Shown here: positions 35,719-41,100 of the stretch, in pieces
How positions within the stretch are numbered: position 1 is the stretch's first letter
How the letters are laid out: each line of letters starts with the position of its first letter
Source of the DNA: Panulirus ornatus
Lineage: Eukaryota; Arthropoda; Malacostraca; Decapoda; Palinuridae
Length of the DNA: 64,000 nucleotides
Direction of reading: 5' to 3'
Assembly (NCBI RefSeq): GCF_036320965.1
Contig: NC_092281.1
Coordinates: forward strand, 12,070,719 to 12,134,718
The notes under the pieces: model-generated
Seen by the model: the letters and a program-made list of their open reading frames with translations, nothing else
Databases searched by the model: none
Told to the model about the DNA's origin: nothing
Translations under genes and position numbers: made by a program

Positions 35719-36510
35719 ATATATATATGAAACCTTATCCAATATTGCTCAATTAAACATAATGCTCCAAATTGTGCTCCACACTTGTTTATGTTTTCTA
35801 GAAACAGTCCTAGCAATGCAACGGAAATCACTTAACATCCAAAGCTAATCTAAATCAATGCAGATCTGAACCCATCTAACTTTGTTCTCTATTATCTTGT
35901 AACCTTACCCATGTTATAATTGAAAAAACTAATTCCCAAGAGAAATAAACCACAGAGCTATAAGGTTAAATTAGGTTGGTTTCTATAATCTAAATTTCTC
36001 AATTTTTTCTTGTTTTTTTCCTCCCACATCTTCACATATGTTATCTAAGTGTCTTCCTAAATGAGAACTTTACCTATTTCTGTTACCTTCTTGTATACTG
36101 ACCCTAAAGTAGCATACCTGCGATGCAGAATAACTAGAAATTGTTGTTTTCATCATGAAATACAAAATTTCCACTGTCATTTTACGAAATTTGGTTAACA
36201 TCATGGAACACATTCTGGCCTAAGTTTTTCCTGTAAGTGAAGGTACTAGAAGTACATGCAACTTTAATTATCCGCTTTCATAGGTACTTACCATACGTCG
36301 GCCAGGTCGGGCAGCCTCCACAACTGCGTTTCTTTCCATCCATTTCCACCCGAAATATATCGTTGTTGCGGCAGCTGTGCCATAAAGGTATATATTTGGA
36401 TTCTTAAGAGCATTACCATGAGATACAGTTGTTCTGAAAGTCCTTGAACACTGAGAAAATCGGTTTCCATATCGGATATTTGGGGTGATTCGTCTGGCTG
36501 CGGCCGCCAT
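6028..36510 (-). CDS. MICU3: MICU3-like mitochondrial calcium uptake protein (eight exons visible, C-terminus off the left edge)
   Basis: This is an EF-hand regulator of the mitochondrial calcium uniporter, expected in the intermembrane space. Joined coding exons are 36510-36292, 26108-25967, 21292-21182, 20995-20948, 20798-20716, 7815-7737, 6636-6516 and 6156-6028. All have GT donors and AG acceptors, and the phases agree (0, 1, 1, 1, 0, 1, 2, 2). They give 310 codons plus two bases; human MICU3 is about 530 residues, so roughly the last third is missing. MICU3-type signatures are RERRF (R-rich here), [43 protein letters not shown] and [14 protein letters not shown]. One canonical EF-hand loop is present (D, D, N, V, E at loop positions 1, 3, 5, 8, 12). 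MICU2 shares some motifs, but the [12 protein letters not shown] and ILLRYT segments fit MICU3 better. A further small exon between exons 1 and 2 cannot be excluded. Confidence 0.92.
6516..6636 (-). CDS. MICU3: MICU3-like exon 7
   Basis: 121 coding bases between a TTTGCAG acceptor and an AT|GTAAGT donor. It encodes an acidic stretch ([10 protein letters not shown]), then [15 protein letters not shown] and LKFEEF. The same order occurs in vertebrate MICU3, where a threonine/leucine-rich strand precedes HFFG. It starts in phase 1 and ends in phase 2, matching both neighbours. Confidence 0.93.
7190..7420 (+). mobile_element. degenerate non-LTR retrotransposon C-terminal remnant
   Basis: At 7,253-7,306 one frame reads C-P-R-C, nine residues including K-D-T-E, then H, four residues and C. 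This is the CCHC arrangement found after the reverse transcriptase in several LINE clades. The frame soon hits a stop in what looks like an old D-L-W-S-H-P-V-E tail. Only the extreme C-terminus is visible, so the clade cannot be given. It lies in intron 6 of the MICU3-like gene, antisense to it. Confidence 0.5.
7737..7815 (-). CDS. MICU3: MICU3-like exon 6
   Basis: 79 coding bases after a TTTGCAG acceptor, ending in a single G before GTAAGT. It encodes LEKIF followed by a basic helix ([10 protein letters not shown]) and a serine-rich end. The preceding exon ends in EEFLV at phase 0, so the join reads EEFLVLEKIF, close to the EFLVLQEIF of vertebrate MICU3. Exon 6 follows intron 5, the longest visible intron (12.9 kb). 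Confidence 0.9.
7816..10439. other. intron 5, left part: no gene seen
   Basis: AT-rich sequence without a supportable exon, RNA or recent mobile element. Scattered CT-rich stretches near 8.6-8.8 kb show no coding structure. Confidence 0.5.
10440..10525 (-). mobile_element. inverted internal fragment of the RTE-like LINE
   Basis: On the minus strand this segment matches the LINE reverse-transcriptase region that reads [15 protein letters not shown] in intact copies, with many substitutions. It lies immediately upstream of, and in the opposite orientation to, the plus-strand 3' fragment starting near 10,563. That layout is typical of a 5' inversion during target-primed reverse transcription. 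Confidence 0.7.
10563..11290 (+). mobile_element. RTE-like LINE 3' fragment, older subfamily
   Basis: This carries the C-terminal coding end (LKWFGH-, GRPNWRW- and NRVN-like segments) and a 3' untranslated region ending in the CGCTACCTCGC / GCGACAAAG motif and an A-rich tail. Relative to the intact copy at 14.1-16.9 kb it has a ~60-base internal deletion after the GVRWF codons and stops in frame. Its 3' region includes an extra block with GACAGCTAGAGACTG, shared with the decayed copy at 46.8 kb but absent from younger copies. It therefore belongs to an older subfamily. Confidence 0.85.
11300..11530 (+). repeat. dispersed repeat B, near-complete copy
   Basis: It starts at TATATATCCCTGGGGATAGG, passes through GTCGTAGAAGGCGACTAAAA and TCCAAAAGAAGGAACAGA, and ends with AACGCTACTTCGCTAACATG and a GGCGAATTGTATGAAAATA tail before a TA-rich tract. 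Two other long copies occur at 35.4 kb (minus) and 56.2 kb (plus). There is no coding potential. The last ~25 bases resemble the end of the LINE 3' untranslated region. Confidence 0.85.
11531..14121. other. intron 5, middle part: no gene seen
   Basis: AT-rich sequence with short A-runs and no supportable exon. A possible tRNA-derived SINE remnant at about 13.17-13.26 kb is listed separately. Confidence 0.5.
13165..13263 (-). repeat. possible tRNA-derived SINE or tRNA-like remnant
   Basis: On the minus strand, 13,240-13,256 reads TAGTGCAGTGGTTAGCA, close to an RNA polymerase III A-box region as found in tRNAs. It is followed about 30 bases later by GGGCCCAGATTAAAGTC, a poor B-box. No cloverleaf or anticodon arm can be drawn with confidence. 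It is a guess at a decayed tRNA-like repeat, not a functional tRNA. Confidence 0.25.
14128..16936 (+). mobile_element. RTE-like non-LTR retrotransposon, youngest and longest copy (5'-truncated)
   Basis: The element has one long open frame (14,135-16,723), a ~185-base 3' untranslated region with the motif CGCTACCTCGCAAACGCGGG then GACAGCGACAAAG, and a poly(A) tail of about 27 bases ending at 16,935. The 5' end begins inside the endonuclease domain, so the copy is truncated by perhaps 0.4-0.6 kb. It lies in intron 5 of the MICU3-like gene, antisense to it. The intact frame suggests recent insertion. No convincing target-site duplication was seen beyond a few bases of ATAAT. Confidence 0.93.
14135..16723 (+). 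CDS. RTE-like LINE polyprotein: endonuclease (partial) and reverse transcriptase
   Basis: An uninterrupted frame of 862 codons. The first codon here is GTG, so the natural start is missing. Residues 1-130 are the C-terminal half of an APE-type endonuclease, with GDLN at 23-26 and SDH at 118-120. Residues 130-355 are a basic, helical linker. The reverse transcriptase begins near [10 protein letters not shown] (368-377). It continues through [20 protein letters not shown], the catalytic aspartate in FMDLEKAYD (D501), [10 protein letters not shown] (557-566) and the FADD box (607-610). The C-terminus carries [10 protein letters not shown], a W-F-G-H motif and GRPNWRWKD, as in RTE-like elements. 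All catalytic residues are present. Clade assignment is from motif memory and is moderately certain; a jockey-like label is possible. The product would nick DNA and copy its own RNA into the genome. Confidence 0.9.
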   Translation: MFWEQLNECVSGFDARDRVIVMGDLNAKVSNVAVEGIIGMHGVFSVVNGNGEELVDLCAEKGLMIGNTWFKKRDIHKYTYVSRRDGQRALLDYVLIDRRAKERLLDVNVLRGATGGMSDHYLVEAKVKISMGFQKRGVNVGVKKVVRVSELGKETCVGKYQERLCTEWKKVRTMEVRGVGEEWDVFRESVMDCAKDACGMRRVGGGLFRKGSEWWDEEVRVLVKEKREAFGRFLQGKNAIEWEKYKRKRQQVKRKVQEVKKRANESWGERLSVNFRENKKMFWKEVNRVRKTREQMGTSVKGVNGEVITSSGDVRRRWNEYFEGLLNVSDDRVADIGCFGRGGVQSERVRENDLVNREEVVKALRKMKAGKAAGLDGIAVEFIKKGGDCIVDWLVRLFNVCMTHGEVPEDWRNACIVPLYKGKGDKSECSNYRGISLLSIPGKLYGRVLIERVKACTEHQIGEEQCGFRSGRGCVDQVFALKNVCEKYLEKQMDLYVAFMDLEKAYDRVDRDALWKVLRIYGVGGKLLEAVKSFYRGCKACVRVGREESDWFSVNVGLRQGCVMSPWLFNLFMDGVVREVNARVLERGASMKSVGDERAWEVSQLLFADDTALVADSCEKLQKLVTEFGKVCGRRKLRVNVNKSKVIRYSRVEGQVNWEVSLNGEKLEEVKCFRYLGVDLSADGTMEAEVDHRVGEGAKILGALKNVWKSRTLSRKAKMGMFEGIVVPTMLYGCEAWAMDRVVRRRMDVLEMRCLRTMCGVRWFDRVSNVRVREMCGNKKSVVERAEEGVLKWFGHMERMSEERLTKRIYVSEVEGTRRRGRPNWRWKDGVKKILCDRGLNMQEGERRARNRVNWSDVVYRG
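16937..20715. other. intron 5, right part: no gene seen
   Basis: AT-rich sequence without supportable exons. A less AT-rich patch at 18,330-18,570 has a short open frame on each strand, but neither resembles a family I recognise. Confidence 0.5.
20716..20798 (-). CDS. MICU3: MICU3-like exon 5 with canonical EF-hand
   Basis: 83 coding bases from a CTTCACAG acceptor to GTG|GTAAGT, phase 1 in and phase 0 out. It encodes [12 protein letters not shown] followed by the EF-hand loop [12 protein letters not shown]. Calcium ligands at positions 1, 3, 5 and 12 are all kept, so this lobe should bind calcium. Confidence 0.95.
20948..20995 (-). CDS. MICU3: MICU3-like exon 4 (48-base exon)
   Basis: A very short exon, TTTTACAG acceptor to ACAA|GTAAGT donor, encoding [15 protein letters not shown] plus split codons at both ends. 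Its 16-codon length keeps the frame. The [10 protein letters not shown] block is a hallmark of the MICU family and joins exactly to LTKP in exon 5. Confidence 0.95.
21182..21292 (-). CDS. MICU3: MICU3-like exon 3
   Basis: 111 coding bases, GCCCACAG acceptor and AAGG|GTTAGT donor (a weaker donor than the others). It encodes R-L-K-R-R-I-L-Q, then a helix ending ETPILSKGS and F-R-T-I-F-D-K-G, matching the vertebrate segment with ETPPVWKGSSKLFRNL. A LINE fragment starts only 34 bases upstream of the acceptor. Confidence 0.95.
21327..21994 (+). mobile_element. RTE-like LINE 3' fragment (copy 2) joined to copy 3
   Basis: It starts at GTGTGGAAGTCGAGAAC, right after a short TA tract, and keeps an open frame through the C-terminal 150 or so codons to the stop at 21,797-21,799. 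The usual 3' untranslated region then runs to GACAGCGAC and a 17-base A-run (21,978-21,994). The next base begins internal sequence of another LINE copy, with no host DNA between. It lies antisense in intron 2, 34 bases from the exon 3 acceptor. Confidence 0.93.
21988..23976 (+). mobile_element. RTE-like LINE copy 3, 5'-truncated, one frameshift
   Basis: It begins at the internal A-run and GGGCAAATGAGAG, which corresponds to 14,912 onward in the long copy, and includes the whole reverse transcriptase. There is one frameshift at 22,366-22,371, where six G replace five G after A6, splitting the frame at the GGDC residues. Downstream the frame is open to the stop at 23,798-23,800. The 3' untranslated region stops early, inside CTACCTCGC, followed by A17 and a (TA)n tract. 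It is antisense in intron 2. Confidence 0.93.
23977..24048. repeat. (TA)n with T-run at the centre of a LINE palindrome
   Basis: About 30 TA units followed by about 12 T. With the A17 on its left, it forms an A-run/(TA)n/T-run spacer between two LINE copies meeting tail to tail. Confidence 0.95.
24049..25430 (-). mobile_element. RTE-like LINE copy 4, 5'-truncated, inverted relative to copy 3
   Basis: On the minus strand it runs from QCGFRSGRG (25,430) through the catalytic [19 protein letters not shown] and FADD boxes to GRPNWRW. A small change in an A-run turns GVKKIL into GVKRDF and a stop (24,312), so the last ~40 codons are out of frame. The full 3' untranslated motif follows, down to 24,049. 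A short TA tract (25,431-25,445) flanks the 5' end. It lies in intron 2, sense to the MICU3-like gene. Confidence 0.93.
25446..25966. other. intron 2, right end: no gene seen
   Basis: Unique-looking AT-rich sequence between LINE copy 4 and exon 2. No coding or repeat structure is evident. Confidence 0.5.
25967..26108 (-). CDS. MICU3: MICU3-like exon 2
   Basis: 142 coding bases from a TTTTAACAG acceptor to AGAC|GTGAGT. It encodes [20 protein letters not shown], then [19 protein letters not shown], corresponding to the RERRF...ASIECEGQLFMTPYDF segment of vertebrate MICU3. Phase 0 in and phase 1 out. Here the conserved MICU fold begins. Confidence 0.95.
26109..26639. other. intron 1, left end: no gene seen
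   Basis: No exon or repeat structure could be supported between exon 2 and the minisatellite that follows. Confidence 0.5.
26660..27140. repeat. degenerate minisatellite, about 55-bp unit
   Basis: A unit built on GCACCACCTGGCTCCT, then ACACCACACCACCTGCCATG- and TCCTGCTGGGG-like segments, recurs eight to nine times with substitutions and indels. Short open frames across it are a by-product of the repeat. Confidence 0.75.
27405..27715. repeat. 30-bp minisatellite, about 10 copies
   Basis: The unit is near GTTAGTATCCCGACAGTTTG with a GTAAGCAA-type remainder. Because the period is 30 bases, one minus-strand frame shows a ten-residue repeat (T-N-L-L-T-N-C-W-D). That is a repeat artefact rather than a protein. 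Confidence 0.8.
27872..27964. repeat. (GA)n microsatellite
   Basis: About 46 perfect GA units in intron 1 of the MICU3-like gene. Confidence 0.97.
27965..28999. other. intron 1 segment, locally GC-rich: no gene recognised
   Basis: A more GC-rich patch lies at about 28,600-28,960, with short overlapping open frames on both strands that resemble no family I know. Splice sites defining an exon were not convincing. Confidence 0.35.
29000..29480. repeat. degenerate GC-rich minisatellites
   Basis: From 29,020 to 29,165 a unit of CAGGCTTACCCTGGTGC type repeats about every 20 bases, including one inverted pair (29,027-29,070). From 29,180 to 29,480 longer units around GATGCCAGAGGCCGAGGTTG and CACCTGACCTCCCAGT recur. 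There is no coding evidence. Confidence 0.6.
29780..30360. repeat. C-rich minisatellite, about 19-20-bp unit
   Basis: Around 28 degenerate units of CCCAGTACCCAGCACCTG with length changes. One strand is strongly C-rich and poor in G. Long open frames here reflect the repeat. Confidence 0.85.
30370..30645. repeat. minisatellite, about 36-bp unit
   Basis: The unit CACCAACTGGTCAACA, then CCCCACCCCAGCACCCAGC, occurs six to seven times. It directly follows the C-rich 19-20-bp array and may derive from it. Confidence 0.8.
30880..31060 (+). mobile_element. possible old LINE C-terminal remnant
   Basis: At about 30,890 one frame reads V-L-R-W-S-G-H, recalling the [10 protein letters not shown] segment of the RTE-like LINE, followed by stops. 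The match is short and nothing else of the element is clear, so this is tentative. Confidence 0.25.
31077..31282 (-). mobile_element. RTE-like LINE 3' end only, with 10-bp target-site duplication
   Basis: A 186-base insert (31,087-31,272) on the minus strand contains only the LINE 3' untranslated region and a poly(A) tail (T-run on the plus strand). It is bracketed by exact copies of ATTCACAAAT at 31,077-31,086 and 31,273-31,282. This severely 5'-truncated copy with a target duplication is direct evidence for target-primed reverse transcription by this family. Confidence 0.92.
31610..31690. repeat. (TAA)n microsatellite
   Basis: About 25 imperfect AAT/TAA units, directly followed by a LINE 3' tail. 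Confidence 0.9.
31697..31795 (+). mobile_element. RTE-like LINE 3' tail fragment
   Basis: Only the end of the LINE 3' untranslated region is present: GTGGGTGGGTTGGGCCA, the TTGCGCTACCTCGCTAACGC motif and GACAGCGACAAAG, followed by an A/T-rich simple tail (GATAAATAAATAATAAT). Confidence 0.85.
31809..31886 (+). repeat. dispersed repeat D, unexpanded copy
   Basis: A ~78-base segment containing CCAGTGTTACCAAGGACC, GGCTCCTGCAGCCC and CAGGAAAATCCAGACT matches 46,530-46,612 by eye. At 46 kb the first part of the same sequence is expanded into a 22-bp minisatellite. Function unknown. Confidence 0.75.
31887..33830. other. intron 1 segment: no gene seen
   Basis: AT-rich sequence with no supportable exon. 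A perfect short inverted repeat at 33,439-33,488 is listed separately. Confidence 0.5.
33439..33488. repeat. perfect 16-bp inverted repeat with 18-base loop
   Basis: TGTCATGATGGGTAGT at 33,439-33,454 is matched exactly by its reverse complement at 33,473-33,488. As RNA or cruciform it forms a perfect 16-pair stem. It may be a hairpin or the core of an old inverted-repeat element. No transposase is near. Confidence 0.9.
33832..33912. repeat. (TA)n microsatellite
   Basis: About 40 TA units with one GT interruption, on the left side of the TA-flanked repeat C. Confidence 0.95.
33913..34088. repeat. TA-flanked repeat C
   Basis: A ~176-base segment sits exactly between two long (TA)n tracts and contains a near-palindrome (CGAAAAGTGC...GCACTTTCG, 33,978-34,002). 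I remember similar text as a dispersed repeat in decapod genomes, but only one copy is in this window, so that part is memory. There is no coding frame. Confidence 0.45.
34090..34160. repeat. (TA)n microsatellite
   Basis: About 35 TA units between repeat C and the 3' end of LINE copy 6. Confidence 0.95.
34161..35377 (-). mobile_element. RTE-like LINE copy 6, 5'-truncated, open frame
   Basis: On the minus strand the frame is open from [11 protein letters not shown] to the natural stop (34,349), covering [14 protein letters not shown] and the C-terminal domain, then the usual 3' untranslated region. The 5' end runs into a (TA)n tract at 35,377, where the native ATATATGGTGTGG has itself become part of the tract. 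The copy is sense-oriented in intron 1 of the MICU3-like gene. The catalytic FMDLEKAYD half of the reverse transcriptase is missing. Confidence 0.93.
35375..35411. repeat. (TA)n microsatellite
   Basis: About 17 TA units joining the LINE copy 6 truncation point to repeat B. Confidence 0.95.
35412..35638 (-). repeat. dispersed repeat B, near-complete copy (minus)
   Basis: The reverse complement of the 11.3 kb copy. It ends at the CCCTGGGGATA terminus directly against a long (TA)n tract and starts from a TTTGAAAAAATTAA tail next to another. There is no coding capacity. Confidence 0.85.
35639..35728. repeat. (TA)n microsatellite
   Basis: About 44 TA units with one TT interruption, following the repeat B terminus. 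Confidence 0.95.
35729..36291. other. intron 1, right end: no gene seen
   Basis: AT-rich intron adjoining exon 1. About 100-150 bases next to the exon have a decayed mirror copy at 36,925-37,085. Confidence 0.5.
36292..36510 (-). CDS. MICU3: MICU3-like exon 1 (start codon, mitochondrial targeting)
   Basis: 73 codons from ATG at 36,510-36,508 to CGTATG|GTAAGT, phase 0. The start is chosen because the N-terminus ([12 protein letters not shown]) is rich in A and R and lacks acidic residues for the first ~55 residues, as in mitochondrial presequences. A short apolar segment near residues 39-55 could be the membrane anchor. A longer in-frame extension upstream lacks such character and crosses AT-rich DNA. 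GCGGCCGCCATG-type context surrounds the start. Homology to MICU3 cannot be seen inside this exon; the link rests on the compatible phase and position. Confidence 0.75.
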
Positions 36511-36723
36511 GTTTTTTGTTATGAATCGATCAGCTGATAATGGTGGTGAACTCTTTCGCCGCGGTAAGTTTAAACTTTGAAAATAAATCAAATCAAAAAA
36601 TGATATAATGTGAAAATAATCGATCGGATACAATAATGCTCCCAAAGTAAGTGAGTTAATTAATATGCATGTAACTTTTACGTAATACAGTGACGATTTC
36701 GCAGTCACTACAAACAAGGTCAG
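36511..36723. promoter_or_regulatory. 5' flank of the MICU3-like gene, centre of an inverted duplication
   Basis: This ~210-base spacer lies between exon 1 and its mirror copy, and must include the 5' untranslated region and probably the core promoter of the MICU3-like gene. GC-rich only near 36,490-36,565. No TATA box could be placed with confidence. Confidence 0.35.
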
Positions 36724-36924
36724 ACGAACCATCCCAAACATCCGTTTTGGAAACCAATTTTCTCAGTGTTCAAGGACTTTCAGAACAGGCGTAGCTGATG
36801 GTAGCATTGTTAAGAATATGATATTTACCTTTATGGCCAAACTGCTGCAACATCGATTTCAACTGGGTAAAAATGGATGGAAAGAAAAGCAGTCGTGGAG
36901 GTAACCCGACCTAATCGACCTATG
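36724..36924 (+). pseudogene. inverted, decayed copy of MICU3-like exon 1 with intact splice donor
   Basis: Read on the plus strand, this matches exon 1 over ~200 bases, including an exact 31-base block (36,757-36,787 versus 36,430-36,460 on the other strand). The donor GACCTATG|GTAAGT is preserved. The copy lacks the ATG end, has a one-base deletion after K-N, and a TAA stop at 36,902-36,904. Similarity continues into the intron (GGCCAGAATGTG, ATGACAGT, TATTTCA) to about 37,085. It is therefore a genomic duplication rather than a processed copy. Confidence 0.85.
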
Positions 36925-37085
36925 GTAAGTACATATGACAGTGTGTTACAAGTTTCGTGTTTTCCCATTACCATAACTCACAGGAAATGAACAGGCCAGA
37001 ATGTGCTTCATCATGTCCACCATATTTCATATTATGACAGTCTGAAATATGTATTTCAAGGTGACGAGAACAACCTCCTGCTTTG

Positions 37086-38300
37086 ATGCAACTAAGGAAA
37101 ACACTCGAAATAACTTATGAATATGGACGTAATGTCAAGCAATGGACTTTTAGTTAGTACAACATTAATTTGATGGGGAAGATGATGTTTCTTAAAACGT
37201 TAGGTTGTCTGAGAGTCGGCAGGGATATGAATATGTGGGGGAAATGTAAGGAAAGTACGTGAAATTTAATTTATAGCTGCTACCATGAATATGCCATATG
37301 TGCATTCTTTATGTGAAATACAAGGAGGGAAAATGCAAATGTAGCCACCTTCATTGTCTGCATTCGAATTTCATATACTTTATATATTTTACACAAGTGA
37401 GGCGATGACTGCGTTATGTTCCTTGACATAGATTGTAGAATATATTCATGTTGGCATTCATTCATATTGGTTGTTTTTCTTTACAAGATGTTTCAGTACA
37501 TGTTTCTTAATGACTCATTCAACGACTGTTATAAGTGACGTCAACGTTTCCAAACTGTATTTCATTCTAGTAGCTTAGGTCATCATCTTCAAGGAGTTAC
37601 GAGGTATTTTGGCCATTTTACAGTTCTTTCCAGTGTGGTTATTGGCTAACTTTGGCTCATTAGAACACCAGTCTTGTTAGTTTTATCTTGTCTTTCTAAG
37701 GAAATGACTGGTATTTTTAATGGTCTTACTCATAAAGTGTTCCACGATGGGCAGTTGATGTAACTGGACGTTTCAATTACTTTATTCTTTTTTCTCACCA
37801 AACTGGTGGGATTATCTTGTTTTTATGTTTTCTTTATTATCTGTAATGTGTCCTGACTTATAATGATTAGCTGGCATCTTGCTTATTTCCTTGGTGTCAT
37901 TGAGACATTTTTCTCTCACGTCATAAGGACAAATTTTACTTTCTTTTAAATTCTTTTCTGTGAAGTTGTTGACTGCCCCTTCACTTAGTACTACTCAAAT
38001 GTTATTCCATTATGTGCCATCGTTTTCAGTCTTATTAAAGCTCTTCTCTCCCTTCCTTGCTCATTAATTTATCTTCTGTTTTCTACGTATATCAATATTC
38101 TTCTATTTACGTGCTGCTTCTTATCGTTTGGTGTCATTCCTTGTCCACATATTTACTTCTGCTTGGTTCCCAAGCTTCAGCCAGTTTTTGTAGCTTAGCT
38201 GGGCAGTGCAGCGTTGCTGTTAGCCTCGCTGTCCTTACAAGCTCCATTGTAATGTATGTTTCTGATAAGTTCATTTTTCTTGCTCCACTCATTAAAAAGA

Positions 38301-38302
<2 letters not shown>
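37086..38302. other. intergenic stretch: no gene seen
   Basis: Unique-looking T-rich sequence, without a supportable exon, between the MICU3-like inverted duplication and a cluster of microsatellites. Confidence 0.5.

Positions 38303-38363
<61 letters not shown>
38303..38363. repeat. (GA)n microsatellite
   Basis: About 30 perfect GA units. Confidence 0.97.
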
Positions 38364-38365
<2 letters not shown>

Positions 38366-38459
38366 ATTCTTACACATGTGAACGTGTTGGCATTTATTAG
38401 AAGTAGATTTATTCGATCTTTTTCATATTCTTCGTTTATCTTCTGATGGCTTTCCATGG

Positions 38460-38462
<3 letters not shown>

Positions 38463-38552
<90 letters not shown>
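38463..38552. repeat. (TA)n microsatellite
   Basis: About 45 TA units. Confidence 0.97.
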
Positions 38553-38556
<4 letters not shown>

Positions 38557-38676
38557 GTATATATCAGGCTTTGGTTTCGTTACATTATACATGAACAGGT
38601 GAAGAATGGATGTATGTAAATGAGGCCATTTTTCGTTTGTTCCTGACTTCATCTCGATAAGGCAGGAGACGCAATT

Positions 38677-38680
<4 letters not shown>

Positions 38681-38764
<84 letters not shown>
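38681..38764. repeat. (TA)n microsatellite
   Basis: About 42 TA units. The ~60 bases before it (GACTTCATCTCGATAAGGCA, then GGAGACG) look like a worn end motif of the LINE or repeat B. Confidence 0.95.
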
Positions 38765-38766
<2 letters not shown>

Positions 38767-39639
38767 CATGTGAGGTCAGGACTGAAGTTCCCTGATTGTC
38801 CCTAAATTCAGTCCATCGTATAATGTTTACAAGCCCAAAAGTATTATACAAGGACGTAGAAGGAACAGAGTGATGGTAGTAGCCAAACTGAAGAGAGAGG
38901 AGGTAAAGAATGAAGTGGCCAAGTGTACCAAAGTCTTACACCAGGACGCCATGCAATTGGTCTCTGCCATGGGATTCAAATGGTCTGTACATAAAGAATA
39001 TGTTGGTCAATTTGCATGAAAATGTTGATGTGCAGTATATAGGTTGTATAGTGAAAAGGAGAAGCTTCTACAAGAATGAGAATGTTCTATAAGCTGTTAG
39101 ATGGAAACACTAACCTTTATGGAATGGGTGATACAGAAGACGCAACAGCCACCATAGGTCTGTGGAGAGATAAAGGGGTCTCTTTGAAGACATACTTCGT
39201 CAGGCCAAGACACAGTCATGGGGAAAATAATCAGTGGATACAGAACATTTTTGTGAAGGGTTAGAGTTGTAACTGTATTATAAAGCTATGTCATATGGAC
39301 TAGGTTACTCCGACTCAACACATCAAGAGATTCCTACTAACAGGCCCAACAGAACCTGATCTTAGGTGGATGGAACGGTATGAGAACCAGCAGGATATGA
39401 GAGGAGGAAGAAAAAGAATTCTTTGGAAATGAGCCAATTATGGAAAGCAATGTCGCATTGTGTTGAACCAGTTGCTCGTGTTCAAACTGCAGGAGACAAT
39501 GAAAACAACTCATAGTTGGTTGTAATGCCCTACTTGATGACAATTATGAATATGGTGAAGTATGAAGAGACATTGACGAAATGGATGGCAAAACACTCAG
39601 TACCAGAATCAAAGGGAAAACTGAAGTTCAGGGTGCTGA
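38765..39639. other. intergenic stretch, possibly upstream part of an old LINE
   Basis: Short frames with no recognised domain. It may be the decayed 5' part of the LINE remnant that follows, but no motif proves it. Confidence 0.3.
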
Positions 39640-40480
39640 AATGAAGAGTTCCACCTTATCAAAAACAGTGATAAACGGACTAACCTCAGAACTGTTACAC
39701 GCAACAAGTGGTGTGCCACAGGGATCAGTCATGGGACAACCTTAGTTTCTGTTAGTATGTCGGTGACACCAAAATCCGCGGTAGATGTTAAGGTGAGAAA
39801 TAAGTTACAGCCGAAATTGAACTTCTACAGCTGCAAGCAGACAGACAAAGTGAGGGACTGGGCTCATGGGTAGCAAAATGAATTTTGATATTGATCAATG
39901 TAAAGTTTGACACAACGGCATTATAAACAAGATGAAAAGCTGATTTATATATCCTGTAGAGGTCATAACAGATGAAGAAAAGGGCCTTGGCATAATCTTC
40001 GACGACCAAATGCTGAGTTTTGCGGGGAAACGGTAACAGAGGAGGACAAAATTCTAGGTACATAGGAAAGGCAGTCGAATTCAAGGGTATAAATTTAGGT
40101 AATTCATACTTTATAATTCACTGGTGCTTCCCCACCATCGATATTTTGTACAGTTTTAGTCAACCTACTCGAGAAAATAGAGGGTGTATAGCGCCGAGCT
40201 ACCAAGATGATTTTCGGAAAGAGAAACATTATATGAAAGTAGTCTTAATGACCTAAACCTATTCAGCTTAGAAAAGAGAAGATCAAGAGGCGATCTGATA
40301 TAGACATTACACAAGACTCTGACAATCTTGTTATCTAAATAGCTAACAGTAATGGATACAATACACGAAGGCAATTGATTTCTTTCAAATCAAGCAAGAA
40401 TACTTTTTCTTCATCAGGATTGTGAACACATGGAACGATTTACCACTTGGAGTAGTTTTAGAGCAACGTTATAGGTACGT
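39640..40480 (+). mobile_element. old non-LTR retrotransposon reverse-transcriptase remnant
   Basis: Frames in the same direction show, in order, S-G-V-P-Q-G-S-V (about 39,700), a worn W-A-H-G-bearing segment, D-E-E-K-G-L-G-I-I-F-D-D (about 39,970), E-K-I-E-G-type plus Q-R-R-A-T-K-M-I (about 40,180) and L-F-S-L-E-K-R-R-S-R-G-D-L-I (about 40,260), then an N-T-W-N-D-L-P segment (about 40,430). This order is typical of the RT/C-terminal half of jockey/CR1-type elements and unlike the young RTE-like family here. Many stops and frameshifts. Confidence 0.8.
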
Positions 40481-40699
40481 TTAGATAAAGCCATGGCAAG
40501 TACTTGGCTTCAGGTCCACAATTAACTTGTTTGATGCCTCGTTTGATGTAAAGTTTCGAGGTATTTCTCATCTGTTTCTGATCTATTCCACTGTCATAAA
40601 CAGCCTCGAAAGGACCCAGTGGTCCGCTGTTGTTTGCATTCCCTTTGTAATTATAGACAGACGGATAGTTAGGAATAGAGACAAATTCTGTAAATCCGA

Positions 40700-41100
40700 T
40701 GTGCTGCTGCCGACTTCCACACCATGAATGCTCTTCCCCTGGCCACGCACGGTGCCCACCTCTCGCTGACCGAACGACTACCCCCTGACGTTGGCCTCCC
40801 CTACAGGAGTCTAGGGCGGAGGGGGCCCAGGTTTCACTTGGTGTGGATCGTGGGTGTGGACGGGTGCTCCGCCGCCCGAGGGTGCTAAGGACGTTCTTAA
40901 GAGCAGTAGACCTGCTGCACCCCATTCACACATATACGTACTCTCTTTACTTGTGGCCCCAGAGGAATCCAACCTCTCACAGAGAAGCCTTGTGGTTGCC
41001 ACTCCACTATCATGGAGAACTCGATCCTCCTACGGTCGATCAAAAATCCTCCAGTCCTGTACTGGGAGAGTTCCTGGTGGCCACCTCCTTCTAGGACAGC
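40700..41100. other. GC-rich patch, unidentified
   Basis: Markedly more GC-rich than its surroundings, with overlapping open frames on both strands (up to 155 codons on the minus strand) that match nothing I recognise. It may be an unknown repeat or an exon. A (CT)n tract follows at 41,121-41,143. Confidence 0.3.
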
